Origin: Mycetocola manganoxydans
GTDB taxonomy: Bacteria; Actinomycetota; Actinomycetes; Actinomycetales; Microbacteriaceae
Direction of reading: 5' to 3'
DNA length: 64,000 nt
Assembly: GCF_003667545.1 (NCBI RefSeq)
Contig: NZ_RCUV01000007.1
Location: 171,770-235,769, forward strand
The stretch's first letter is position 1. The number at the start of each line of letters is the position of its first letter. Positions 41,051 to 50,057 of this stretch are shown one piece after another. The notes beneath the pieces are model-generated. The model saw nothing but the letters and a program-made list of their open reading frames with translations. It made no database searches and was not told the DNA's origin. The position numbers and the translations under genes were made by a program.

Positions 41051-42250
41051 TCAGCGGCGCCGCTTGACGGCATCCGGTTCGGCGATCGAGCCGAGGATCA
41101 GCGCCGACTGGAGGATGAGCGCTTCGCGCGCTCCCGTCGCATCCCAGCCGATGACGTCGGACACCCTCTTGAGGCGATACCGGACCGTGTTGGGGTGCAC
41201 GAAGAGTTCGCGTGCCGTTGCCTCGAGCGAACGTCCGTTGTCGAGGTAGCACCACAGGGTGGTGACGAGCTCGGTGGAGTGCGCCTGGAGGGGTTTGTAG
41301 ATGCGCTCGATGAGCGTCGTGCGGGCGAGCGAGTCGCCGGCGAGGGCGCGCTCGGGCAAGAGATCGTCGGCCTGGACGGGGCGTGGTGCGTGGCGCCAGG
41401 CGCGGGCGACGGCAAAACCGGCGAGTGCAGCACGTGCGCTTCGCGAGGCTTCAACGAGGGTCGGGACGGCGTGACCGAGCACGAGGTGACCGGAACCGAA
41501 GCCGGGTTCCAGCTGGCTGGCGATCTCGACGAAGCTGAGTGACGCGGCGGTGCCGATCTCGTCATCATCGACTCCGTGGGACGTCTCAGCCCTGCCGATC
41601 ACCAGAACGAGCCGGCCACCCTGCACTCCGATGAGAACATCTGCGGCCATGTGCCGAGCGGTTCGGCGCAACTGGTCCACGTCGAGCTGCGGAGGCGTCG
41701 TGCCGACGAGGACCGCGACTTCTCCGTGTCCGTGCCAGCCGAGTGCCGCGATCCTGCTGGGCAACTCGTCGTCGGCTTCACCGGAGAGGATGGAGTCGAC
41801 AACGAGCGCTTCGAGCCGCGCGTCCCAGAGGCCGCGGGCCTCGGCTGCACGGGCGTAGACATCGGCAGCGGCGAACGCGATTTCCCGTGAGTACAGCAGG
41901 ATGCTTTCACGCAGGTCCTCGGCGCCGCCGTCCTTGATCCTCGCTTCGACGACCTCGACGGTGACGCGGATGAGCTGCAGCGTCTGCTGCAGACTCACTG
42001 ATCGCAAGAGTTCCCGCGGGGCAGCACCGAAGACGTCCGCCGCAATCCACGGCGTCGACTTGGGGTCGTCGAACCACGCAATGAACGAGCTGATACCGGC
42101 TTGCGCGACCAGCCCGACCGCGGACCGCCGCCCCGGCGGCATTTCTGCATACCAGGGCAGCGTGTCTTCGAGCTTTTTCAGAGTCGTCGTTGCGAGCTCG
42201 CCGGAGAGCCGGCGGAGCCATGCGAGCGTTTCTGCTTTGGATCGCGGCAC
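41051..42250 (-). CDS. fasR: PucR-family regulator of the fatty-acid synthesis cluster
   Basis: 399-aa protein with a GGDEF-like central region and a C-terminal PucR HTH (NGRSLEATARELFVHPNTVR, then YRLKRVSDVIGWD). In Streptomyces and mycobacteria an orthologous PucR-type protein next to fabD (FasR) activates the fab genes; position and domain layout are the same here. The name is by synteny. GTG start. It lies between aceE and fabD on the same strand, so it links E1 of pyruvate dehydrogenase with fatty-acid synthesis. Confidence 0.82.
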   Translation of the reverse strand: MPRSKAETLAWLRRLSGELATTTLKKLEDTLPWYAEMPPGRRSAVGLVAQAGISSFIAWFDDPKSTPWIAADVFGAAPRELLRSVSLQQTLQLIRVTVEVVEARIKDGGAEDLRESILLYSREIAFAAADVYARAAEARGLWDARLEALVVDSILSGEADDELPSRIAALGWHGHGEVAVLVGTTPPQLDVDQLRRTARHMAADVLIGVQGGRLVLVIGRAETSHGVDDDEIGTAASLSFVEIASQLEPGFGSGHLVLGHAVPTLVEASRSARAALAGFAVARAWRHAPRPVQADDLLPERALAGDSLARTTLIERIYKPLQAHSTELVTTLWCYLDNGRSLEATARELFVHPNTVRYRLKRVSDVIGWDATGAREALILQSALILGSIAEPDAVKRRR

Positions 42251-42268
42251 GAGCGGGGAGCTGATGGT

Positions 42269-44995
42269 CTAGCTCTCGCCACCGGCGTTGCCGGTGGTCC
42301 CCGCGTTGACGTCGTTCAGCTTGTACTTCTCGATCGCCTGGGCAGGCACTGAACGGTCGATCTCGCCACGGTCCGCGAGGAGCTCGAGAGTCCTCACGAC
42401 CATCGACGGGCCGTCGATCTTGAAGTACCGGCGCGCGGCGGCACGAGTGTCCGAGAAACCGAAGTCATCGGCGCCGAGTGAGGCGAAGTCTCCGGGGACG
42501 AACTGGCGGATCGAGTCGGGGACCGCGTGCATGAAGTCGGAGACGGCAACGAACGGACCGTCCGCGCCCTGGAGCTTCGACGTGACGTACGGGACCTTCT
42601 TCTCGGCATCCGGGTTGAGGAAGTTGTGTTCCTCGGCGATGATGCCGTCGCGACGAAGCTCGGTCCATGAGGTGACCGACCAGACGTCCGCCGAAACACC
42701 CCAGTCCTTCTCGAGGAGTTCCTGGGCTTCGAGTGCCCACGGCACAGCGACGCCGGATGCCAGCAGCTGGGCCTTGGGGCCGTCGGCTGCGGAGTCCTTG
42801 AGCTTGTAGATACCGCGGACGAGTCCGTCGACGTCGAGGTTCTCCGGTTCAGCGGGCTGAACGATCGGCTCGTTGTAGACGGTGATGTAGTACATCACGT
42901 TGGGATCTTCGTGCGTGCCGCCGTACATCCGCTCGAGACCGGTGCGCATGATGTGCCCGATCTCGTATCCGTATGCCGGGTCGTATGTGACCGTTGCCGG
43001 GTTCGTCGACGCGAGAAGCGGCGAGTGTCCGTCGGCGTGCTGGAGGCCTTCACCGGTGAGGGTGGTGCGTCCCGCGGTCGCGCCGATGATGAATCCACGC
43101 GTCATCTGGTCGCCAGCTGCCCAGAATGCGTCTCCGGTCCGCTGGTATCCGAACATCGAGTAGAAGACATAGATCGGGATGAGCGGCTCGCCGTGGGTGG
43201 AGTACGACGTTCCGACGTTCGTGAACGCCGCGGCGCCGCCGGCTTCGTTGATTCCGACGTGGAGGATCTGGCCCTGCGGGCTTTCCTTGTACGCCAGGAG
43301 GAGCTCGCGGTCGACCGAGGTGTAGTGCTGGCCGTTCGGGTTGTAGATCTTCGCCGTCGGGAAGAAGGCGTCGATACCGAAGGTGCGGGCCTCGTCCGGG
43401 ATGATCGGGACGATCCGGTTGCCGAAGTCCTTCGAGCGGATGAGGTCCTTGAGCAGTCGGACGAACGCCATGGTGGTGGCGATCTCCTGCGTGCCAGAAC
43501 CCTTCTTCGCGATCGCATAAGTGGACTCGTCCGGCAGGTTCAGCTGCGTGTACTTCGAGCGGCGCTCAGGAACGTATCCGCCGAGCGCGCGACGACGTTC
43601 GTGGAGGTACTGGATCGCCTCGTCCTGCTCACCCGGGTGGTAATACGGGGGCAGGTACGGGTTCTCTTCGAGCTGCGCGTCGGTGAAGGGGATGCGCATC
43701 TCGTCACGGAACGTCTTGAGGTTGTCCAGCGTCATCTTCTTCATCTGGTGGGTCGCGTTGCGCCCCTCAAATGACGGGCCGAGGCCGTAGCCCTTGACCG
43801 TCTTCGCCAGGATGACCGTCGGCTGCCCCTTGTGTTCGGATGCCGCCTTGAATGCCGCATAGACCTTGCGGTAGTCGTGGCCGCCTCGCTTGAGGTTCCA
43901 GATCTGTTCGTCGGTGTAGTTCTCGACCAGCTTGAGCGTGCGCTCGTCGCGCCCGAAGAAGTGCTCCCGCACGAACGCGCCACTCTCAGCCTTGTAGGTC
44001 TGGTAGTCGCCGTCCGGGGTGGCGTTCATCAGGTTGAGCAGGGCACCACTGTTGTCGTTGGCGAGGAGGTCATCCCACTCGCGACCCCAGACGACCTTGA
44101 TGACGTTCCAGCCAGCACCGCGGAAGAAGCTCTCCAGTTCCTGGATGATCTTGCCGTTGCCACGCACAGGGCCGTCAAGGCGCTGGAGGTTGCAGTTGAT
44201 GATGAAGTTGAGGTTGTCGAGGCCTTCATTCGCTGCGACCTGCAGCTGACCGCGGCTCTCGACCTCGTCCATTTCGCCGTCACCGAGGAACGCCCAGACC
44301 TGCTGGTCGCTCGCGTCCTTGATGCCGCGGTTGGTGAGGTACTTGTTGACCTGCGCCTGGTAGATGGCGTTGATTGGGCCGAGGCCCATCGACACCGTCG
44401 GGAACTGCCAGAAGTCCGGCATGAGGCGCGGGTGCGGGTACGACGAAATACCGCTCGGGGCGTGTGACTTCTCCTGGCGGAAGCCGTCGAGTTGGTCCGT
44501 CGACATCCGTCCTTCGAGGAAGGCGCGGGCGTAGGTGCCGGGGGAGGCATGGCCCTGGATGAAGATCTGGTCGCCACCGCCCGGGTGGTCGTGGCCGCGG
44601 AAGAAGTGGTTGAAACCGACCTCGTAGAGGGCCGCCGAAGAGGCGTAGGTCGAGATGTGCCCTCCGACACCGATCCCGGGGCGCTGGCCGCGGTGCACCG
44701 TGACGGCCGCATTCCAGCGGATCCAGGCACGGTAGCGACGCTCGATGTCTTCGTTGCCCGGGAATTCGGGTTCGTTCTCGGGAGCGATGGTGTTGATGTA
44801 GTCGGTGGTCGGGACCATCGGCACGCCGAGGTGCAATTCACGCGAGCGCTTGAGGAGGCTCAGCATGATTTCGCGCGCACGGCCGTGGCCGTGGGCTGCG
44901 ACGAGCTGGTCGAGGGACTCTTGCCACTCGGCGGTCTCTTCCGGGTCCGCGTCGAAGTTGTTCACCGAGTATGGGTCCTGGTCGTTTACAGTCAC
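42269..44995 (-). CDS. aceE: Pyruvate dehydrogenase E1 component (homodimeric)
   Basis: 908-aa thiamine diphosphate enzyme that decarboxylates pyruvate and acetylates the lipoyl groups of E2. It shows the ThDP/Mg motif [15 protein letters not shown]...[11 protein letters not shown], the His-rich [20 protein letters not shown] and the YFVTxY-like C-terminal region [10 protein letters not shown]. The start is GTG 44995 ([20 protein letters not shown]) with AAAGG upstream; a much longer frame reaching 45268 is rejected. It is divergent from the peroxiredoxin gene. Confidence 0.95.
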   Translation of the reverse strand: MTVNDQDPYSVNNFDADPEETAEWQESLDQLVAAHGHGRAREIMLSLLKRSRELHLGVPMVPTTDYINTIAPENEPEFPGNEDIERRYRAWIRWNAAVTVHRGQRPGIGVGGHISTYASSAALYEVGFNHFFRGHDHPGGGDQIFIQGHASPGTYARAFLEGRMSTDQLDGFRQEKSHAPSGISSYPHPRLMPDFWQFPTVSMGLGPINAIYQAQVNKYLTNRGIKDASDQQVWAFLGDGEMDEVESRGQLQVAANEGLDNLNFIINCNLQRLDGPVRGNGKIIQELESFFRGAGWNVIKVVWGREWDDLLANDNSGALLNLMNATPDGDYQTYKAESGAFVREHFFGRDERTLKLVENYTDEQIWNLKRGGHDYRKVYAAFKAASEHKGQPTVILAKTVKGYGLGPSFEGRNATHQMKKMTLDNLKTFRDEMRIPFTDAQLEENPYLPPYYHPGEQDEAIQYLHERRRALGGYVPERRSKYTQLNLPDESTYAIAKKGSGTQEIATTMAFVRLLKDLIRSKDFGNRIVPIIPDEARTFGIDAFFPTAKIYNPNGQHYTSVDRELLLAYKESPQGQILHVGINEAGGAAAFTNVGTSYSTHGEPLIPIYVFYSMFGYQRTGDAFWAAGDQMTRGFIIGATAGRTTLTGEGLQHADGHSPLLASTNPATVTYDPAYGYEIGHIMRTGLERMYGGTHEDPNVMYYITVYNEPIVQPAEPENLDVDGLVRGIYKLKDSAADGPKAQLLASGVAVPWALEAQELLEKDWGVSADVWSVTSWTELRRDGIIAEEHNFLNPDAEKKVPYVTSKLQGADGPFVAVSDFMHAVPDSIRQFVPGDFASLGADDFGFSDTRAAARRYFKIDGPSMVVRTLELLADRGEIDRSVPAQAIEKYKLNDVNAGTTGNAGGES

Positions 44996-45170
44996 CGTCG
45001 ACCTTTCTGTATGGGCAGATCGTGCCTGGTTCTCACGGTGCATATCTGTCGCCGAGGTCAGGGTGTGAACTCCGCTGGCACCACTGATCAGCCTAGCGAC
45101 TCGTGCGCGCGACAGGCGACATGACCGGCGCTGCTTGGCGCGGGCAACAGCGGGGTTTAGCATGTGGACC

Positions 45171-45187
45171 TTCCGCGTGACGCGGAA
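45171..45187. promoter_or_regulatory. Perfect 17-bp palindrome upstream of the peroxiredoxin gene
   Basis: TTCCGCGT-G-ACGCGGAA, 43 bases before the ATG and between divergent aceE and peroxiredoxin. A regulator site is likely; which protein binds is unknown. Confidence 0.55.
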
Positions 45188-45230
45188 TTCCCCGTAACCC
45201 AACCAGGCACCTCGCCTGAAAGGACGCCAC

Positions 45231-45713
45231 ATGGCCCTCGAGATCGGTGCTCCCGCGCCCGAGTTCACCTTGCCGAATCAGTTCGGCGAAGACGTCGACC
45301 TCCGCGGCTTCCGCGGCAAACGGTCCGTGGCGCTCGTCTTCTTCCCGCTTGCGTTCTCCGGTCGGTGCACGAGCGAACTGTGTGAACTCCGCGACAACCT
45401 GAAGCTCTTCGCCGATGCCGGCGTCGAGTTGATCGGTATCTCCGTGGACTCCAAGTTCGCGCTCCGCGCCTGGGCCGAGCAGGAAGGCTACGACTTCGCG
45501 CTGCTCGCCGACTTCTGGCCGCACGGCGAGGTGAGCTCGGACTACGGCGTGTTCCTCCCGGAGAACGGCTTCGCCAACCGGGCGACGTTCCTCATCGACA
45601 TCGACGGCATCGTCCGGGCCAGGTTCATCACGGCACCCGGAGAGGTTCGACCTCTCGCTGCCTACCGGGCCGCGCTCGCGGACCTGCAGTCGACGCACGC
45701 CGAAGCCGTGTAA
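45231..45713 (+). CDS. Peroxiredoxin (AhpE/BCP-like)
   Basis: 160-aa thiol peroxidase. The peroxidatic cysteine is Cys46 in [13 protein letters not shown]; Cys51 may be the resolving residue. Strand and helix pattern ([40 protein letters not shown]) match AhpE-type enzymes. Mycobacteria also carry ahpE next to aceE, so the name AhpE is likely. The tRNA-Val gene follows 26 bases after the stop. Confidence 0.9.
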   Translation: MALEIGAPAPEFTLPNQFGEDVDLRGFRGKRSVALVFFPLAFSGRCTSELCELRDNLKLFADAGVELIGISVDSKFALRAWAEQEGYDFALLADFWPHGEVSSDYGVFLPENGFANRATFLIDIDGIVRARFITAPGEVRPLAAYRAALADLQSTHAEAV

Positions 45714-45739
45714 CATGAACTGCTGCCATCGGCAGTGAG

Positions 45740-45812
45740 GGGCCTTTAGCTCAGCTGGTAGAGCGCCACGTTTACACCGTGGATGTCATCGGTTCGATCC
45801 CGGTAGGGCCCA
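45740..45812 (+). tRNA. tRNA-Val (TAC)
   Basis: 73-nt cloverleaf. The acceptor pairs GGGCCTT with AGGGCCC, with discriminator A. The anticodon stem is CCACG/CGTGG, with TAC at 45773-45775. The T-arm is ATCGG/CCGGT with TTCGATC. CCA is not encoded. Confidence 0.97.
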
Positions 45813-46077
45813 CTCTCTCAGCGTCTGGACGGATCGAATTCGCGTCGTCGTCGGTGAACGACCGAGTCGCGTCGCCGGGCTCCCAGCGGAGCAGATCACC
45901 CGGCTGACACTCGAGTGCCTCGCACAACGCCTCGAGGGTCGTGAACCGCACCGCCTTCGCCCGGCCGTTCTTGAGGACGGCGATGTTCGCGGGGGTGACC
46001 CCGACCAGATCAGCGAGCGTTCCGACGGCCATCTTGCGCTTCGCGAGCATGACGTCGATGTCGACCACGATTGGCAT
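45772..46077 (-). CDS. Xre/Cro-type HTH regulator (YozG-like)
   Basis: 101-aa protein. The HTH is MAVGTLADLVGVTPANIAVL followed by KNGRAKAVRFTTLEALCEAL and ECQPGDLLRW, typical of small YozG-like regulators paired with DUF2975 membrane proteins. ATG 46077 overlaps the stop of the broken DUF2975 gene. The last ~25 residues run past the usual end and read antisense through the 3' half of tRNA-Val; the TAA lies opposite the anticodon loop. That tail is probably not conserved. Confidence 0.8.
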   Translation of the reverse strand: MPIVVDIDVMLAKRKMAVGTLADLVGVTPANIAVLKNGRAKAVRFTTLEALCEALECQPGDLLRWEPGDATRSFTDDDANSIRPDAERVGPTGIEPMTSTV

Positions 46078-46320
46078 CAGATCACCTCTTTCAGCTCGGA
46101 GCGCAGCTCGCGTGCTTCCGCTTCCCTCTCGACCGCCTGGACGAGAAGCATCCGGAGCACGACGACGAGGAGGGCGACCCCGCCGCACGAGCGTGAGGAG
46201 CTGCGAGATACATACGGCGCTGACCTGCAGGGTCAGGACGCCGAGGATCAGGATGACGGCGAACAGGCTGCGGACCCAGTTCTCTGTGCCCTCCAGGTCT
46301 TGCCAGAACCCGCGTCGCCA
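46077..46320 (-). pseudogene. DUF2975 membrane protein, internally deleted
   Basis: One frame reads WVRSLFAVILILGVLTLQVS and AVCISQLLTLVRR, the middle of DUF2975 proteins. The frame then shifts near 46190 and continues GVALLVVVLRMLLVQAVERE and AEARELRSELKEVI to the stop, the usual C-terminus. About 50 residues between the two parts and the N-terminal start are missing. The stop overlaps the intact HTH gene (TGATG), so the operon layout survives but the membrane partner is dead. Confidence 0.75.
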
Positions 46321-46344
46321 CGCTGTCGTTTACGATGGGCGGAG

Positions 46345-46707
46345 ATGATTACTCGACGAGAAGCCGCACTCCGCTTGGACATTCCGCTTGAGATGGCGGT
46401 GCGCCACGGCATCCCCGGGCGACTGTCCGCAGAAGAGGTGGCCGAACTCGACGCGAACCCGCCGGCCTGGCTCGCCCAGTCCCGAGCGAATCGCACCGGG
46501 AAGAAGCCCGTCTGGGTCACGCTCACGTGCGATATTTGCGGCTTCACCGAGTCAGTCAGGCCCAAGAAGTGGTGGCCAGAGTTCGCCTACCTGAGCTGTG
46601 ATTTCCACGGTTCCGACGAGCTGCCAGAACCCCGGCCAGGTCACTCCCGCACGGAAATCGATGGCATCGGCAGCCGGTTCATCGGCATCGTCGACGCGGA
46701 CTCGTAG
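46345..46707 (+). CDS. Hypothetical protein with zinc-ribbon-like cysteines
   Basis: 120-aa soluble protein. The N-terminus resembles a small helical DNA-binding or scaffold module (ITRREAALRLDIPLEMAVRH, LSAEEVAELDANPPAWLAQS). A second part has LTCDICGF...YLSCDFHG, a possible Cys3-His zinc site, and KKPVWVTLTCDICGFTESVR. Similar proteins are, to my knowledge, restricted to actinobacteria and have no assigned role. The ATG at 46345 lies 8 bases after TACGAT and has GGAG just upstream. Confidence 0.7.
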   Translation: MITRREAALRLDIPLEMAVRHGIPGRLSAEEVAELDANPPAWLAQSRANRTGKKPVWVTLTCDICGFTESVRPKKWWPEFAYLSCDFHGSDELPEPRPGHSRTEIDGIGSRFIGIVDADS

Positions 46708-47004
46708 GGTCCCTCTCACCGTTTGTACAGGTCCGGTGGATACTCCTCCCAGCCCGATGCAGAAGTATGGCCGCTTCAGCCGCTCGCGCCCGGACCCGAA
46801 ATCCTGCGAGTGTACGGTGGGCCGAATTGCCGCCGTGATCCCGACATCGTCCGTCACCCCATGTAGCCGCTGAGCACGTGCCGGCTTTGCCCGCGTGCTC
46901 GCGATGGTGAGACTGTCACGCCAGTTCGAAGCACTTTTTCGGCGTGTCTGCACCGAGGCTTGGTTCCGTATGCGCTGACCTGCGGAACACAAACCGGAAG
47001 ACTC
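46708..47004. other. Upstream region of the secreted SLT-like gene
   Basis: 297 bases without a gene. It holds a hairpin GAGCACG/CGTGCTC (46872-46900), which may terminate the upstream gene. I found no convincing c-di-AMP riboswitch. The rest shows nothing clear. Confidence 0.5.
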
Positions 47005-47793
47005 ATGCTCAGTACTGCTCAGAAAACCACCCGTTTGTCCAAAGTCGCCGCGGTCGTCGCCGGCGCAGGCATCCTCACCGCCTCCGTTTTCACCCTCCAG
47101 GCGAACTCCGCCCAGGCCGAAACGGCTTCCCAGTTGTCTGGTTCCCTGAAGGGGATCGACGCATCGCTCACCGAGACAACGGATGCCATCACCGGCGCCC
47201 ACGCGGAGAAGGTGGCGGAGGAGACCCTCGCCGAGGCCCACAAGGTCGTTGCCGCTGCACAGGACAAGGTGGACACGACGCCGCTCACGGCATCCGTCGC
47301 CTCGCTCGCCGGTTACAAGAGCCTGGAACCGGCTAGTGTCGTGACCCTCGCGTCGTACACGGACGGAACCGCTGAGAAGATTGCCGCGGCTGTGGTCGAG
47401 GCGGACCGCATCGCCGCGGAGAAGGCTGCGGCCGCCGCTGCAGCAGCCGCCAAGGCGAAGGCGGAGAAGATTGCTGCCGGAAACACCCCGGACGGCGCCC
47501 GCGCCACCGCCGCGTCGCTCGCATCGTCCACCTACGGATGGGGTGCCGGCGAGTTCTCCTGCCTGAACTCGCTGTGGCAGAAGGAGTCCGGCTGGTCATA
47601 CACCGCGTACAACGCATCGAGCGGTGCCACGGGCATCCCGCAGGCGCTGCCCGGCAGCAAGATGGCGTCGGCCGGTTCCGACTGGAAGACCAACGCGGCC
47701 ACCCAGATCTCATGGGGCCTCGGCTACATCAAGGCCGTCTACGGCAACCCGTGTTCCGCGTGGGGCCACTCACAGGCCGTCAACTGGTACTGA
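47005..47793 (+). CDS. Secreted transglycosylase-like (SLT) cell-wall protein
   Basis: 262 aa. A Sec signal peptide ends at about residue 38 (VFTLQANSAQA). A helical, alanine-rich middle part (long KAAAAAAAAAKAKAEK run) leads to a C-terminal lysozyme/SLT-like domain: FSCLNSLWQKESGWSYTAYN with Glu in QKESGW as likely catalytic acid, SSGATGIPQALPGSKMA and QISWGLGYIKAVYG. Such proteins cleave peptidoglycan glycan strands outside the cell. ATG 47005 follows CCGGAAG. A strong terminator follows the gene. Confidence 0.86.
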   Translation: MLSTAQKTTRLSKVAAVVAGAGILTASVFTLQANSAQAETASQLSGSLKGIDASLTETTDAITGAHAEKVAEETLAEAHKVVAAAQDKVDTTPLTASVASLAGYKSLEPASVVTLASYTDGTAEKIAAAVVEADRIAAEKAAAAAAAAAKAKAEKIAAGNTPDGARATAASLASSTYGWGAGEFSCLNSLWQKESGWSYTAYNASSGATGIPQALPGSKMASAGSDWKTNAATQISWGLGYIKAVYGNPCSAWGHSQAVNWY

Positions 47794-47822
47794 TTCCCGG
47801 CGTCGCTGACCGCTGATCGCCA

Positions 47823-47858
47823 CGAGCCGCCTCCCTGCGCAATCCGGGAGGCGGCTCG
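47823..47858. terminator. Terminator after the SLT-like gene
   Basis: CGAGCCGCCTCCC and GGGAGGCGGCTCG are perfect 13-bp arms around a 10-base loop. There is no T-run. Confidence 0.7.
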
Positions 47859-47859
47859 C

Positions 47860-47865
47860 TAGGCT
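47860..47865 (+). promoter_or_regulatory. -10 box of the Nif3-like gene (leaderless type)
   Basis: TAGGCT ends 6 bases before the GTG at 47872. Confidence 0.55.
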
Positions 47866-47871
47866 TGCGGG

Positions 47872-48690
47872 GTGTCTTACTCACTCGCCGACGTGTGCGC
47901 AGCCGTCGAGGAACTCTGGCCGATCTCCGGAGCCGAAGGGTGGGACGCCTCCGGCCTCGTCGCCGGGCACCCGGATGACCCGGTGACGCGCGTCCTGTTC
48001 GCGGTGGATGCCGTGGCATCCGTCGTCGACCAGGCACTCGAAACCCGCACCGACCTGCTGCTCGTGCACCATCCGCTTCTGCTCCGCGGTGTGACGACCG
48101 TCGCGGCCGACCGCTACAAGGGGTCGGTGCTCACGAGGCTGATCCGCGCCCGCTGCGCTCTCCTCGCTGCCCACACCAACGCCGATGTGGTCGACGAGGG
48201 CACGTCGGGGGTGTTCGCCGAACGGCTGGGTCTCGTGGATGTGAGCCCGATCGTCCCGAACGCCGACAATTCGACCGGGATCGGCCGTGTCGGCCGCCTC
48301 GACCAGCCCACGACGCTCGGACATCTCGCCCACAGCATCGGCAGGATCCTGCCCGCGACGGCGACAGGCATCCGCGTCGCGGGCGACTACGACCGCGTCG
48401 TCGAGCAGGTTGCCCTGTGCGGCGGAGCCGGTGATTCGCTGCTCAACGACCCGGCGGTCCGGTCAGCCGACGTGTACATCACCAGCGACCTGCGTCACCA
48501 CCCGGCTTCGGAGGCCATCGAACAGTCGCTGGTCGGCGGAGGACCTGCGCTCATCGACGTTTCGCACTGGGCGAGTGAGTGGCTGTGGCTCGATCGTGCC
48601 GCCGAACAATTCGCCGGCCTGCTCCCGGATCTGGAGATCTCGGTGAGCGACGTCCGCACCGACCCGTGGGATTTCGTCGTTACCCAGTAA
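47872..48690 (+). CDS. Nif3-like dinuclear metal centre hexameric protein
   Basis: 272-aa protein of the Nif3/YqfO family. The metal-binding motifs LLLVHHPLLLRGV, AHTNADVVDEGTSGVFAERL and the C-terminal DVSHWASEWLWLD are present. It corresponds to the GTP cyclohydrolase I type 2 homologue of other bacteria; physiological role unsettled. A zinc-ribbon gene follows, as in mycobacteria. Confidence 0.92.
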   Translation: MSYSLADVCAAVEELWPISGAEGWDASGLVAGHPDDPVTRVLFAVDAVASVVDQALETRTDLLLVHHPLLLRGVTTVAADRYKGSVLTRLIRARCALLAAHTNADVVDEGTSGVFAERLGLVDVSPIVPNADNSTGIGRVGRLDQPTTLGHLAHSIGRILPATATGIRVAGDYDRVVEQVALCGGAGDSLLNDPAVRSADVYITSDLRHHPASEAIEQSLVGGGPALIDVSHWASEWLWLDRAAEQFAGLLPDLEISVSDVRTDPWDFVVTQ

Positions 48691-48729
48691 TCTGGGCTGA
48701 CACCCGCAGCACCACTCAGGAAGAAGCCC

Positions 48730-49470
48730 GTGAAATCCAGCCTCGCCGAGCAGAAGAAACTGCTCGAACTGCAGACCATCGATTCGGGTCTCGCCCGTGT
48801 CGCCCACCGCGAGCGGAGCCTCCCCGAGCTGGCCGAGCACTCGAAGGTCACCGCCGAACGAACCGCGCTCAGCGGCCGGCTCGCCGCGGAACTCGGGGTA
48901 CTCGAAGACGCGAAGACCGAACTGGGTCGACTTGAATCGGATGCCACGGTCGTCGACGCGCGGATCGCTCGCGACTCCGACCGGCTCACCCACACCTCAT
49001 CGGTGAAGGACGTGACGGCGCTCGAGAGCGAACTCGAGTCGCTCAACCGACGCAAGAACAACCTCGAGGACATGGAACTCGTCGTCATGGAACGGGTGGA
49101 GCAGGCCGAAGCACAGCTCGCCGCGACCCGGGCTATCGACGACGGCCTTCAGGCTCAGCTCACCGACATCGCCGCGCGTAAAACCGCTGCGCTCGACGAG
49201 TTGTCGCAGGAGCGTGCAACGCTCTCAGCAGAGCGCGGCCTGCTCGAGGACTCGGTCACCGCCGATCTGCTCGCCCTCTACGAGAAGCTCCGCACCCGCG
49301 GCGGCACCGGTGCAGCCCTGTTCCGGGCGGGGACGTGCGGTGCGTGCACCATCACGCTCACCGGCAACGAGCTCCAGAAGATCCGGGCGGCAGAGATCGA
49401 CGAGGTGCTCCAGTGCCCCGAGTGCTCGGCGATCATGGTGCGCACGGAGGAATCCGGCCTCTGGAGCTGA
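48730..49470 (+). CDS. Coiled-coil protein with C-terminal C4 zinc ribbon
   Basis: 246 aa. Residues ~5-180 form a long coiled coil (AEQKKLLELQTIDSGLARVA, VTALESELESLNRRKNNLED). The C-terminal zf-RING_7-type ribbon uses CGAC...CPEC (GTCGACTITLTGNELQKIR, VLQCPECSAIMVR). The family is widespread in actinobacteria and always near a Nif3-like gene; role unknown. GTG start. Confidence 0.9.
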   Translation: MKSSLAEQKKLLELQTIDSGLARVAHRERSLPELAEHSKVTAERTALSGRLAAELGVLEDAKTELGRLESDATVVDARIARDSDRLTHTSSVKDVTALESELESLNRRKNNLEDMELVVMERVEQAEAQLAATRAIDDGLQAQLTDIAARKTAALDELSQERATLSAERGLLEDSVTADLLALYEKLRTRGGTGAALFRAGTCGACTITLTGNELQKIRAAEIDEVLQCPECSAIMVRTEESGLWS

Positions 49471-49502
49471 CCGGAGGCATCCGCTCCCGAACCGTCCCGC
49501 GT

Positions 49503-49591
49503 GATCGATCGGTCCGAAAGGGCGAGGTCGCGTATCGATCGGTCCCAGAGGGTCGCTCGCATCGCCGCTGAGCGACCCTTTGGGACCGATC
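49503..49591. repeat. REP-like palindrome upstream of rnpB
   Basis: GATCGGTCCCAGAGGGTCGCT (49537-49557) pairs with 49571-49591 with one mismatch, a 21-bp stem. A further left-arm-like copy lies at 49503-49530. The ends TCGGTCCC/GGGACCGA are shared with the elements at 2200-2333. Confidence 0.7.
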
Positions 49592-49652
49592 AACCGCACG
49601 GATGCCCCGTACCCCTCCGCGCCGACCGCACGGACGCAGCGACACCGCCCGG

Positions 49653-49658
49653 TAGGCT
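49653..49658 (+). promoter_or_regulatory. -10 box of rnpB
   Basis: TAGGCT ends 6 bases before the predicted 5' end of the RNA. Confidence 0.6.
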
Positions 49659-49664
49659 GAACGT

Positions 49665-50034
49665 GTGAATGGGTCGGCAAGACGGCCGCGTCGCCAGCGA
49701 TGGCGCCGAGGAACGTCCGGGCTCCACAGAGCAGGGCGGTGGGTAACTCCCACCCGGGGTAACCCGCGAGACAGTGCAACAGAAAACAGACCGCCGGGCG
49801 CGCAAGCGCCAGGTAAGGGTGAAACGGTGGTGTAAGAGACCACCAGCGGCCGGGGTGACCCGGCCGGCTCGGTAAACCTCGCCCGGAGCAAGGTCAGACA
49901 GAGGACTATGGGGCTGCTCGTCCCGTCCTCGGGTAGACCGCTGGAAGGCTGCGGTAACGCAGTCTCGAGAGAGATGGTCGTCCAGGGCGCGCAAGCGCCT
50001 GAACAGAACCCGGCGTATCAGCCGGCCCATTCAC
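49665..50034 (+). ncRNA. rnpB: RNase P RNA (class A)
   Basis: About 370 nt. P1 pairs GTGAATGGGTCGGC with GCCGGCCCATTCAC at the two ends. Conserved core blocks are visible: GAGGAACGTCCGGGCTCC, ACAGAAAACAGACCGCC, AAGGGTGAAACGGTGGTGTA and AGAACCCGGCGTATCAGCCG. The RNA is the catalytic subunit that trims tRNA 5' leaders. The kynureninase gene starts 24 bases after its 3' end. Confidence 0.95.
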
Positions 50035-50057
50035 CCCCAGAGAACGACGGATGCCAC

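Noticed and set aside
42911..43774. 287-codon open frame antisense to aceE, with other long antisense frames in the same gene
   Set aside because: Shadow of aceE codon bias; composition is arginine/valine-rich without recognisable motifs.
46708..47004. c-di-AMP (ydaO-type) riboswitch upstream of the secreted SLT-like gene
   Set aside because: Such riboswitches often precede cell-wall hydrolase genes in actinobacteria, but I could not find the conserved core sequences in this region.
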